Source of the DNA: Exiguobacterium aurantiacum
Lineage (GTDB): Bacteria; Bacillota; Bacilli; Exiguobacteriales; Exiguobacteriaceae
NCBI RefSeq assembly: GCF_024362205.1
Contig: NZ_CP101463.1
Location: 1-35,317, forward strand
Direction: 5' to 3'
DNA length: 35,317 nucleotides
Shown here piece by piece: positions 1 to 6,718 of the stretch. Below the pieces are notes generated by a model. That model saw only the letters and a list, made by a program, of their open reading frames with translations, was not told the DNA's origin and ran no database searches. Position 1 is the stretch's first letter. The number at the start of each line of letters is the position of its first letter. Both the position numbers and the translations under genes were made by a program.

Positions 1-2
1 AT

Positions 3-203
3 CAAGAAATAAATAAGTTATCCGAAAGAGAGCGTGACATTATTGCGCTCCGATTTGGCCTTGGAAATCAGGAGCCTCAAACCTTAGAACAAGTGGGTAA
101 AATTATGGGTGTAACACGTGAACGAATTCGGCAAATTGAAGCTAAAGTATTGAGAAAACTAAGAAAAAGTCATTATTTAACATCTATACAAAGTGAAGAT
201 TGA
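3..203 (+). CDS. RNA polymerase sigma-70 family factor, C-terminal part
   Basis: The reading frame enters from outside the window and ends at TGA 201-203, giving the last 66 residues. They contain the sigma region 4 core [15 protein letters not shown] and the helix-turn-helix [18 protein letters not shown], which contacts the -35 element. The sequence is of the RpoD/SigA type (primary or group 2 sigma), not an ECF sigma, which would be shorter and less conserved here. It is followed at once by an intrinsic terminator, so it ends its transcript. A SigA-like copy next to plasmid genes suggests an accessory sigma factor, but with only region 4 visible this is inference. The start and the other sigma regions are not in view. 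Confidence 0.85.
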   Translation, partial: QEINKLSERERDIIALRFGLGNQEPQTLEQVGKIMGVTRERIRQIEAKVLRKLRKSHYLTSIQSED

Positions 204-257
204 TCTAAGAAACTACTTTGTAAATGAATATACTTTTTTTATTAGATAGTTCACTGT

Positions 258-282
258 AGAAGCTCTTGAAGCTTCTTTTTTT
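258..282 (+). terminator. Intrinsic terminator of the sigma factor gene
   Basis: A perfect 7-bp stem AGAAGCT / AGCTTCT with the 5-nt loop CTTGA is followed directly by a run of T. It lies 55 nt after the sigma factor stop. Confidence 0.8.
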
Positions 283-579
283 ATAGCTATTAGTACTTAT
301 AAAACTGATATGCGAAGTAATCTACATATTAATATTGCATTTCGATCACTATTAATCTAGACTTTGATTTATTTTGTCTCAGAATATCTTAAGCTGGGTA
401 ACAAAAAAAGACTTATAAAAGTTCGAAAGTTTTTTAAATCTAAAAAAACTAAAAAATCAGTGTAAAAATTGTTAAAAATAAGAAATTTAAATCTATAGAA
501 GGATATTTTTTGAATAAAAAGGTTATGGTGGTTTATCGTGATATAATTTCATGTATTAATAGATTAGGAGTGAAAAAAA
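283..579. other. AT-rich intergenic region upstream of the SH3 protein gene
   Basis: This stretch of about 300 nt is very AT-rich and has no open frame I can support. It must carry the promoter of the gene starting at 580; many TATAAT-like hexamers exist here, so I do not pick one. Confidence 0.4.
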
Positions 580-1641
580 GTGAATACCTTAAAGAAGATT
601 ACTGCAGGAATTCTTTGTTTGACACTATTAAGTGGATTAGAACCGAAATTATTACCAATCTCTGAAACCAATTCAACAGTTGAAGCGAGTGTGCAAACGA
701 AGGTAATGTATGCAAATGCTAAAACGGATGCTTATGATCGTCGCAGCACAAAAAAATCGAAACGAGTTATTTCAATTCCTTATGGAGCACGTGTCGAGCG
801 ATTAGCAGTTTACTCTAGTTGGTCTCAAGTTCGATACAATAACAAAGTGGGCTGGGTTGCTTCTCGTGCTTTAGTTGAGATTAAAAAGGTTGAAGTGTAT
901 GATGCAAAACAAAATGTGACTGTGTATGACTCACGTTCAACAAAAGGGAAAGTAGTCACTAAAGTACCTGCGAACAAACAAGTGACACGTTTGGCAGTAA
1001 ATAAAAGCTGGTCACAAATTCGTTATGGAAGTAAAACAGGTTGGGTGGCTAGTTCTAAATTGAAGCATCGTTATACAAAAGAGACCTTTGCTCCTAAAAA
1101 ATACAGAGTGAAAGTATCAGCGCCCTTACAATCTAGTGCATTAACTACTAGTAAAATTCTTAATACTATTCCGGAATATTCGGTAATAGAATCAGTGGAA
1201 CGCCATAATGAGTGGCTAAAAATAACATATAATAAACAGACGGGCTGGATACAAAATAAATATTTAAAAACTTATAAAGCAGAAACAACGTTAGAAATAA
1301 TTAATAGAGTTTACGGAACTAACTACGATATTGAGGGTACCTCATACACATTTACAATCGCTACCAAAGGGGACAAAGAGGGATATGATCCTAAAGTAGA
1401 ACTAGATGTGAATTCTATAGCGCTAAACGAGATAAACGGTTTATCATCGGACAAAATGACTAAAGAGTATACTCAGGCTGCCAAACTATTTACTACTATT
1501 CATGGTGGAAATGCTGAAAAATTATCTAGTAAAATGTTAGAAGTTTTTAATAATGGACCATATAATCAATATATTCGTTATGATAAATTTGAGATCAAAT
1601 GTGACTCTAGTGATATTTTTATTATTTTGTCTGCAAATTAA
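580..1641 (+). CDS. Secreted protein with three bacterial SH3 domains
   Basis: This 353-residue protein starts at GTG 580, with AGGAG about 10 nt upstream. A Sec signal peptide (MNTLKKITAGILCLTLLSGL) with likely cleavage near residues 34-37 (VEAS) is followed by three SH3b repeats at about 42-100, 104-165 and 174-232, each ending in the typical GWVAS/GWIQN motif. SH3b modules bind cell-wall peptides, so the protein probably sits in or on the wall. The C-terminal 120 residues (about 235-353) match no domain I recognise and contain no visible hydrolase motif. The gene stands alone between a terminator and the convergent recombinase gene. Its role (adhesion, wall modification, or helper of an effector) cannot be read. 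Confidence 0.8.
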   Translation: MNTLKKITAGILCLTLLSGLEPKLLPISETNSTVEASVQTKVMYANAKTDAYDRRSTKKSKRVISIPYGARVERLAVYSSWSQVRYNNKVGWVASRALVEIKKVEVYDAKQNVTVYDSRSTKGKVVTKVPANKQVTRLAVNKSWSQIRYGSKTGWVASSKLKHRYTKETFAPKKYRVKVSAPLQSSALTTSKILNTIPEYSVIESVERHNEWLKITYNKQTGWIQNKYLKTYKAETTLEIINRVYGTNYDIEGTSYTFTIATKGDKEGYDPKVELDVNSIALNEINGLSSDKMTKEYTQAAKLFTTIHGGNAEKLSSKMLEVFNNGPYNQYIRYDKFEIKCDSSDIFIILSAN

Positions 1642-1664
1642 TGTTAGTTGAAATAAATTTAATT

Positions 1665-2690
1665 TTATTTATAAGGTATAAAATTAGTAGTCAGGATTGA
1701 TAACTCATTAATAGACTGTAGGTAGTTGTTAGTCGTAGTGATTGATTCGTGTCCGACTAAATGCATAACTACTGAGAGAGGACTACCGTTCACCAGGAGT
1801 TTTGTGATGTAAGCCCGACGGAACCAGTGGGGCGGGGTCTTCTCTTTGTTCGCGACATGCTCGACCGCCTGATTGGTCATCAGCCGCAGGGCTTCATAAG
1901 TGATCGCCTTATCGACTTTTTTCGTGCTGAAGGCGATGAAAGGGGACGAGACCTCCTCAATCATCATCAATGTCTGCAGTCGGTTCACAAGATGGGTCGC
2001 CTTCTCGGTTAGCGGGATGCGGCGCCACTTGTCACGTTTCCCCTTTACTTCGAGGTAGGATGTGTTCTGATTCCGCTTGACGTCGGTGAACTTAATTGAG
2101 AGCAGTTCTACCGCCCGCATACCCGTCGTTAATAACAAATAGCCGATTGTCTCATTCCGGAGCTCCATGAGCTCCTTTTTTTGTGCTCGTTTGACGGTAT
2201 GGCGGAACGACTCGGCGATCCGCTCGATCTCATCGAAGTCGACCTCACGCCGGAGCGGCTCAGCGCGCTGCTGGTTCTTCACATGGAAGGCCAGGTTATG
2301 TAGATGATACTGGTTGACGTGGAGGTAGGTTAGGAGACGCTTCAACATGTTGTTCTTTCGCTGCACTGTGCGTGGGGCATACTGTTCGTTCACCTCGAAT
2401 AGGTAACGATGGATATCGAGCACAGTCAGGTATTTTAATCCGTCTGTTTTCGTCATTACAAAACTGAGAATAAACTCGAGATCCAGTTTATACGCGCGTC
2501 GCGTGTGCGGACTCTTGTCCACATAGATCGGAAACAGTTCCGTCGCCCAAAACAATTCGATGACCTCGACATCATTCAAAGCCTCGAGATCGATATGGTC
2601 CTTCTTTAATGCTTCGGCCAATTTGGGATTTGCCCCGGTCAGTTCTCGCAACGCTACTTCGAATGCCTGCTGCTTTTTCTCAAGTTCCAT
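1665..2690 (-). CDS. Tyrosine recombinase (phage integrase / Xer-like family)
   Basis: This 341-residue protein has an N-terminal SAM-like core-binding domain (about 50-140) and a C-terminal catalytic domain (about 150-335). The full catalytic set is visible: R192 (TTGMRAVELLSI), K218 (KGKRDKWRRIPL), H288-x-x-R291 (PPHWFRRAYITKLL), H314 (LVGHESITTTNNYL) and Y323. The enzyme should therefore be active. The start ATG has AGGGAG 6 nt upstream. Its GC content is higher than that of its immediate surroundings. A perfect palindrome built like a dif site lies upstream at 2861-2895, which suggests plasmid multimer resolution or site-specific integration rather than transposition. An integrase of an integrative element is the alternative. 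Confidence 0.88.
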   Translation of the reverse strand: MELEKKQQAFEVALRELTGANPKLAEALKKDHIDLEALNDVEVIELFWATELFPIYVDKSPHTRRAYKLDLEFILSFVMTKTDGLKYLTVLDIHRYLFEVNEQYAPRTVQRKNNMLKRLLTYLHVNQYHLHNLAFHVKNQQRAEPLRREVDFDEIERIAESFRHTVKRAQKKELMELRNETIGYLLLTTGMRAVELLSIKFTDVKRNQNTSYLEVKGKRDKWRRIPLTEKATHLVNRLQTLMMIEEVSSPFIAFSTKKVDKAITYEALRLMTNQAVEHVANKEKTPPHWFRRAYITKLLVNGSPLSVVMHLVGHESITTTNNYLQSINELSILTTNFIPYK

Positions 2691-2790
2691 GCTTCTCCCT
2701 CTTTTCGTTTTATATTTTAACTCAAAATCCTTATCTTATAAGATATACAGTAGAAAACAAGTAATACGTTTGTATTTACATTTAAAATAC

Positions 2791-2819
2791 ATATGTAATT
2801 AAATTAATTAATTACATAT
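2791..2819. repeat. Perfect 12-bp inverted repeat, possible operator
   Basis: The arms ATATGTAATTAA (2791-2802) and TTAATTACATAT (2808-2819) flank a 5-nt centre. It lies about 100 nt upstream of the recombinase start. The half-site ATATGTAAT also occurs in the palindrome over the arsR start at 33362-33385, but with a different spacing, so a shared regulator is only a possibility. Confidence 0.4.
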
Positions 2820-2860
2820 AAATGTATTACTTTAAATGACTAGAATAAAATTAATTTCTA

Positions 2861-2895
2861 TTAACTTGTGATAATCTTATATTATCACAAGTTAA
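2861..2895. other. dif/Xer-like recombination site candidate
   Basis: This is a perfect 15-bp inverted repeat around 5 nt. Read as a recombinase site it gives 11-bp arms ACTTGTGATAA (2864-2874) and TTATCACAAGT (2882-2892) with a 7-nt centre TCTTATA. The inner edges ..ATAA and TTAT.. are those of bacterial dif sites. No T-run follows, so a terminator is unlikely. It is 171 nt from the start of the tyrosine recombinase gene and 27 nt from the Tn3-family insertion. Confidence 0.5.
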
Positions 2896-2921
2896 CAATG
2901 CGAAATTGTTTAAAAAAATCT

Positions 2922-2926
2922 ATTAA
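2922..2926. repeat. Left copy of the 5-bp target site duplication (ATTAA)
   Basis: ATTAA directly abuts the left inverted repeat and recurs at 9757-9761 abutting the right one. A 5-bp duplication is the normal signature of Tn3-family insertion. Confidence 0.85.
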
Positions 2927-2964
2927 GGGGTAGCGTCAGGAAAATGCGGATTTACAACGTTAAG
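2927..2964 (+). repeat. Left terminal inverted repeat of the Tn3-family transposon
   Basis: This 38-bp repeat starts GGGGTAGCGTCAGGAAAATG. It pairs with 9719-9756 with two mismatches (positions 7 and 34 of the repeat). Confidence 0.93.
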
Positions 2965-3659
2965 GATATCCAAATATAAAAAGCCCAAATTCTTAGCAAA
3001 ATAGAATTTGAGCTTTTTAGCACATTCATTATATATTTTTCATAAGCTCGTCTATAGCATTTGGATATAATGGTTTACTTAATTCAAGAATAGCCTTTGC
3101 ATAGTCTTGGATTTCCTTTTGAGCATCATGTTCTAATCTTTGATTTAAAAAATGACAAACTGACTGTAAGGATGCCGTCCAGTACCAACGTACATACATT
3201 CCATAAGCAGGAAGGAATAGTCTCGCTTGTTCTGGACATATTCCATCTTCTAGAGCTGATTCATATTTGGCTATTCCTTCGTCAACATATGCCATAAGAT
3301 CCCTGGTGTATTTATCACCAATTTCCAACGTAACTATTTCACCACTACCTTGCTTAGAATTTTTGGGTTTACTTCTCCATTCTTTACTTGAGGGAATATA
3401 AAATGTAGGCTCTTCTGTAATATATCTTCGACTTGATTCATTCCAGGCATCAAAACTATCTCCTGTACCCTCTTGATGAGAGGAACCAATGACATACTTC
3501 CACCATTGTCTGGCCACCATTAGTGGTGCATACACTTCATATTGTGCGATTACATGTCTAAATGGAGAAGTATGGCCTTCTCTAGCAAGAAATTTAATTA
3601 ACTTAACATCTTTTGAAGTGCTCCCTGTCAAGTAGACAGGACAAATAATGAAAACCAGC

Positions 3660-4559
3660 CTAGGCGGTTTGAGACCTGTATTCGACAGGGCTCAAGCCGT
3701 TTAGTCGTTTCTGGAAACGATCGTGGTTGTAGAACGATATGTAGTTCTCGATGGCCCTCGTGAGTTCGCTATAGGCCTGGAACTCACGCAAGTAGTACAT
3801 CTCCACTTTCAAGGTGCCCCAAAAACTCTCGATCGGGGCGTTGTCGATGCAACGCCCGACCCGGGACATGCTGCGGGTCATTCCCGCGTCTTCTACCATC
3901 TGTTTGAACCCTCTTGAGGTATATTGGAACCCTCGGTCGCTATGGATCATCGGACGTGCTCCTGTACGGAGCCCCGCGATGGCTGGCATCATCGTCTGGA
4001 AGACGAGCCCGTTGTTATTGGACCTTCCGATGCGGTAGGCGACGATCGAGCCGTCATACAGGTCGATGATCGCGCTCAGATACGCCTTCTTCCCGGTCCC
4101 ATACTTGAACTCGGTGACGTCGGTGCACCATTTCTCGTCCGGGCGGGACGCACTGAATTCTCGGTTCATCAGGTTCTCGGCCACATGTTGCGGCGTTGAC
4201 TTCTTATGTCTCTTCCGCTTCCGGCGGATGACCGATTGGATCCCATGGCTATGCATCAAGCGATAGATTCGCTTCTCATTGAATCGGGACAGGCTCTGTT
4301 GCCGGCGCAGCCGATTGATTGTCATCGTGATCCGACGGTACCCGTATGTGCCGTTCGCCTGGTCATAGAGTAGACGAATGTCCTCCAGAAGCTTCTCGTT
4401 CTCTTCTTGACGCACCGGTATGGTACGGTTCAACCATTTGTAATAGGCCGCCCGTGAGATGCCGGCGACTCGACAGAGGAGGACGATCGAGATGGCCTCC
4501 TCTTCGTATAATTCTTTGATGGCGATATATCGTTGCTGTAGCCGTACCTGGCTGATCAC
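3660..4559 (-). CDS. IS3-family transposase OrfB (DDE integrase domain)
   Basis: These 299 residues start at GTG 4559, overlapping the expected orfA stop. An N-terminal HTH_21-like segment (SIVLLCRVAGISRAAYYKWL, about 24-43) is followed by a retroviral-type rve integrase core. The DDE residues are seen in KWCTDVTEFK, MIHSDRGFQY and IESFWGTLK, and the family ending is FYNHDRFQKRLNGLSPVEY. In this family OrfB is normally made as an OrfAB fusion by -1 frameshifting at an A6G heptamer, present here at 4589-4583. The frame itself is intact. Because orfA is broken upstream, a functional OrfAB fusion is unlikely from this copy. Confidence 0.9.
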   Translation of the reverse strand: MISQVRLQQRYIAIKELYEEEAISIVLLCRVAGISRAAYYKWLNRTIPVRQEENEKLLEDIRLLYDQANGTYGYRRITMTINRLRRQQSLSRFNEKRIYRLMHSHGIQSVIRRKRKRHKKSTPQHVAENLMNREFSASRPDEKWCTDVTEFKYGTGKKAYLSAIIDLYDGSIVAYRIGRSNNNGLVFQTMMPAIAGLRTGARPMIHSDRGFQYTSRGFKQMVEDAGMTRSMSRVGRCIDNAPIESFWGTLKVEMYYLREFQAYSELTRAIENYISFYNHDRFQKRLNGLSPVEYRSQTA

Positions 4560-5229
4560 GACCTCCTCTCGATCTCCTCTAACTTTTTTAGGAACAGGTT
4601 GTCCGCACGAAGAAGTTCGTTCTCAAGCTCCATTTGCCGGATCTGGCGTTTCAGCTTCTCCTCTTCACTTAGTTCGTCCTCTGGCTTCGTACGCCCTGGC
4701 GGTCCAGGAGCGCTTCTGCCCCGTCCGTGTCATACTTCTTGACCCAGCTATAGATTTGCCCATAAGACACCTGATATTGTTCCGCGGTCTGCTGGTAGTT
4801 GCGTCCATTCTCCAAACAGTATTTCACGATCTCGAAGCGCTCTTCGAATGTAGTTTTTCTTCCTTTTGTCATAGCTCGATTCATCCCTTTTCTCGAATCT
4901 GTTAACTCGCTATGACTAGTATACTTCTTAATCCATTTTCGAAGAACAGATCCATCACTGATTTGATGGTTGGAGAGGACTTCCACCGTGGTGGCCCCAT
5001 CGAGATAGTCACGGACGGCGGCAATCTTTTGTTCCTTGGTGTAATGTCTCCAGGTCCTCGATTCCTTCAACGCGTCGATCCCGCCGGTATCGAATTTCAC
5101 TTTCCACACCCGGAGGGTATTCTCAGAGACGTTATGCGCTTCCATGATTTCCTTCCACGTATAGGTTTCTTCTTCCATCATGCGCAGCGCACTCAGTTTT
5201 TGTTCGATCGAATGCCGACTTCTCGCCAT
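4556..5229 (-). pseudogene. IS3-family OrfA (InsJ-like), frameshifted
   Basis: OrfA supplies the DNA-binding helix-turn-helix and leucine-zipper part of IS150-type transposases. The first about 177 residues are intact and contain two HTH repeats (YTWKEIMEAHNVSENTLRVW and NYQQTAEQYQVSYGQIYSWV). At about 4698, after LLDRQG, the frame shifts and stops at 4669. The third frame continues as GRTKPEDELSEEEKLKRQIR and then a leucine-zipper stretch ending FLKKLEEIERRS at 4556, exactly as intact relatives do. One missing base explains this. The A6G slippery heptamer and the orfB overlap remain downstream. Confidence 0.8.
4583..4589 (-). other. A6G slippery heptamer for -1 frameshifting (orfA/orfB)
   Basis: AAAAAAG on the minus strand lies in the orfA codons CTA AAA AAG, a few codons before the restored orfA stop. 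This is the standard programmed -1 site of IS150-like elements. It is now disconnected from the orfA start by the upstream frameshift. Confidence 0.65.
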
Positions 5230-5420
5230 AAAAAAACACTCCCCAATCAGATAAACAGATTTGTTATTTCATCTGTCTACCTATTGGGGAGCATATCATT
5301 TATCGTTCAGTTCTTTCGATTCTTTTGCATAAGAAACTCTTGCAGAGTTTACTACAGTTAAATCTGAACCCATATGATTTACAAGGCGAACATAGCCCTT
5401 ATCTAATACGTTTATAATAT

Positions 5421-5915
5421 TCATTTGATTTGCTCTCCTTTATTTTTTCTTTCGTATGTAAAATATGTATAGGGTATAAACCCTTCTACTTTTTGTTGAT
5501 AGGTGATTTCAAACTCATCTTTATTAAACATTGGAAAAAAGATATTACCTTCATATTCCTTTTCGATAATAGTTAAATATATTCTATCGGCAAATGGTAA
5601 CGATTCCTTATATATTTCTCCACCACCTGCAATAAAAATTTCATCTTCTTGTTGTAGTAAATTAAAAGCCCTCTCTAACGATTCTACAGTCAGGCAATTA
5701 TTATAATTAATATCTTTAGATTTTGAGATAATAATTGTCTTTCTGTTCGGCAGTGGCTGACCAATAGATTCAAATGTCTTTCTACCCATAATTACTGATT
5801 TACCCATAGTTAAATCCTTAAATCGAACCTGTTCACCAGGAATCTTCCATGGTATATCCTTATCTTTGCCGATTACGTAATTACTTGAAATTGCAGCAAT
5901 TAATGAAATGATCAT
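5421..5915 (-). CDS. Dihydrofolate reductase, DfrA1-like (probable trimethoprim resistance)
   Basis: This 164-residue enzyme reduces dihydrofolate to tetrahydrofolate. Family motifs are SLIAAISSNYVIG, DIPWKIPGEQVRFK, GRKTFES(I)GQPLPNRK, the NADPH loop FIAGGGEIYKESLP and the C-terminal IPYTYFTYERK. The active-site acid is E28 followed by Q29 (GEQ), as in the mobile trimethoprim-resistant DfrA1 class, instead of the Asp usual in chromosomal enzymes; this supports resistance by inference. The start ATG follows AAAGGGAG. It is the first passenger gene after tnpR in the transposon, 80 nt away and in the same direction, so read-through from tnpR is possible. Its TGA overlaps the thyX ATG. The sequence is not close to DfrG/DfrK as I recall them, so I leave the allele name open. 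Confidence 0.85.
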   Translation of the reverse strand: MIISLIAAISSNYVIGKDKDIPWKIPGEQVRFKDLTMGKSVIMGRKTFESIGQPLPNRKTIIISKSKDINYNNCLTVESLERAFNLLQQEDEIFIAGGGEIYKESLPFADRIYLTIIEKEYEGNIFFPMFNKDEFEITYQQKVEGFIPYTYFTYERKNKGEQIK

Positions 5916-5995
5916 TTTCTTAACTCCCTTTGAAAGAAACTAATTTATTTTATAATGCGGATAAATCAAAAAAACTTTAAAATAGCTCTTCTTCA

Positions 5996-6571
5996 TTAAT
6001 TGTCTATTTCTAATAGCTTCCTATATAGCGATGCTCTTGACACATTTGTAATTTCACAAATTTGATTTACAGTCATTTTTCCTTCTCTATATAGCTTTAC
6101 TGCATAATTCATTCCTGCATGATTTTTATGATATTTCTTTAACCTACCTTTAAATTTCCCTTCTTTCTTAGCCAAATCAATCCCTTCACGCTGTCGCATA
6201 CGTATAAGATCTCGTTCTAACTGATTTACCCCAGCCATAACTGTAATTAAGAATTGGCTGTATGGATTATCTTCTGATAAATCTAGCCATGTATCCTTGA
6301 TTGATTTTAAACTTGCTTTTTTACTTCGTATTATATCAATCAATTCAAATAAATCCTGCGTACTTCGAGTAATCCGAGTTAAGTCTGTAACATAAATAAT
6401 GTCACCTTTCTGTAAATCCTCTAACATTTTTTGAAGTTGCTCACGATCCTTTGTTGATCCGGAAACTTTTTCTTCAAAAATAATATCCATTCCGATTTCG
6501 TTCAATTGCTGAAATTGCCTTGAAGGATTTTGGCTAGCCGAACTGACACGTATATAACCAATTTTCCGCAA
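5996..6571 (-). CDS. tnpR: Serine resolvase TnpR of the Tn3-family transposon
   Basis: This protein resolves cointegrates at res. The N-terminal catalytic domain starts RKIGYIRVSSASQNPSRQF, with catalytic serine S10 when the TTG at 6571 is used as start. That TTG has GAGGTGAT at a good distance; an upstream in-frame ATG at 6595 has no such site. The dimer/catalytic core contains YVTDLTRITRSTQDLF and AGVNQLERDLIRMRQREGI, then a C-terminal helix-turn-helix (MTVNQICEITNVSRASLYRK). The length of 191 residues is normal. It is close to Tn917/Tn1546 resolvases and divergent from tnpA across the res region. Confidence 0.93.
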   Translation of the reverse strand: MRKIGYIRVSSASQNPSRQFQQLNEIGMDIIFEEKVSGSTKDREQLQKMLEDLQKGDIIYVTDLTRITRSTQDLFELIDIIRSKKASLKSIKDTWLDLSEDNPYSQFLITVMAGVNQLERDLIRMRQREGIDLAKKEGKFKGRLKKYHKNHAGMNYAVKLYREGKMTVNQICEITNVSRASLYRKLLEIDN

Positions 6572-6595
6572 AATATCACCTCGTTTTTGAGACAA

Positions 6596-6718
6596 GTCTT
6601 ATGAGACACCCATAACACTGATTCTATCAGCCTTCTACTATTGTATCAATAGAGTACACTCTATTGATATATAATTAAATTAATTAACTGAATAATTACA
6701 GAAATGAGATGATACTTT
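6596..6718. promoter_or_regulatory. Presumed res site and divergent tnpR/tnpA promoter region
   Basis: The interval between the divergent tnpR and tnpA genes is where Tn3-family res sites lie. It contains a perfect 12-bp inverted repeat TATCAATAGAGT / ACTCTATTGATA with a 2-nt centre (6644-6669), fitting a resolvase crossover subsite. The subsites were not delimited further. Confidence 0.65.

Larger units (their letters stand above)
3619..5293 (-). mobile_element. IS3-family insertion sequence, IS150-like group, inside thyX
   Basis: The ends are imperfect inverted repeats: both start TGCTCCC and share GTAGACAG and AAATAA at the same offsets, giving a unit of 1675 bp. Two overlapping minus-strand frames, orfA and orfB, are of the IS150 InsJ/InsK type. 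No 3-4 bp target duplication is visible; on one side 7 extra nt (5294-5300) separate the IS end from the point where thyX resumes in frame. orfA carries a frameshift, so this copy is probably immobile unless helped in trans. Confidence 0.85.
3029..5424 (-). pseudogene. thyX: Flavin-dependent thymidylate synthase ThyX, interrupted by an IS
   Basis: ThyX makes dTMP from dUMP with FAD/NADPH and methylene-THF, and releases THF rather than DHF. The N-terminal 41 codons lie at 5424-5301 and the remainder at 3618-3029. Removing 3619-5300 restores one frame of exactly 238 codons (237 residues plus stop), a usual ThyX length. The C-terminal part shows FLAREGHTSPFRH and WNESSRRY, which belong to the substrate-binding motif of a ThyX subfamily with a longer insert. 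The ATG overlaps the dfr stop (ATGA), so the two genes were translationally coupled, with AAGGAGAG before thyX. After the insertion the 5' part meets a TGA within a few codons, and the 3' part lacks the N-terminal strand, so activity is not expected. Confidence 0.9.

Noticed and set aside
2861..2895. Palindrome as an intrinsic terminator of the recombinase region
   Set aside because: No T-run follows on either strand and no gene ends nearby; the dif-like reading fits better.
3029..3631. The 200-codon ThyX frame as a functional shortened gene starting at TTG 3631
   Set aside because: It would start inside the IS end and lacks the N-terminal part of the fold; it is the 3' piece of the interrupted gene.
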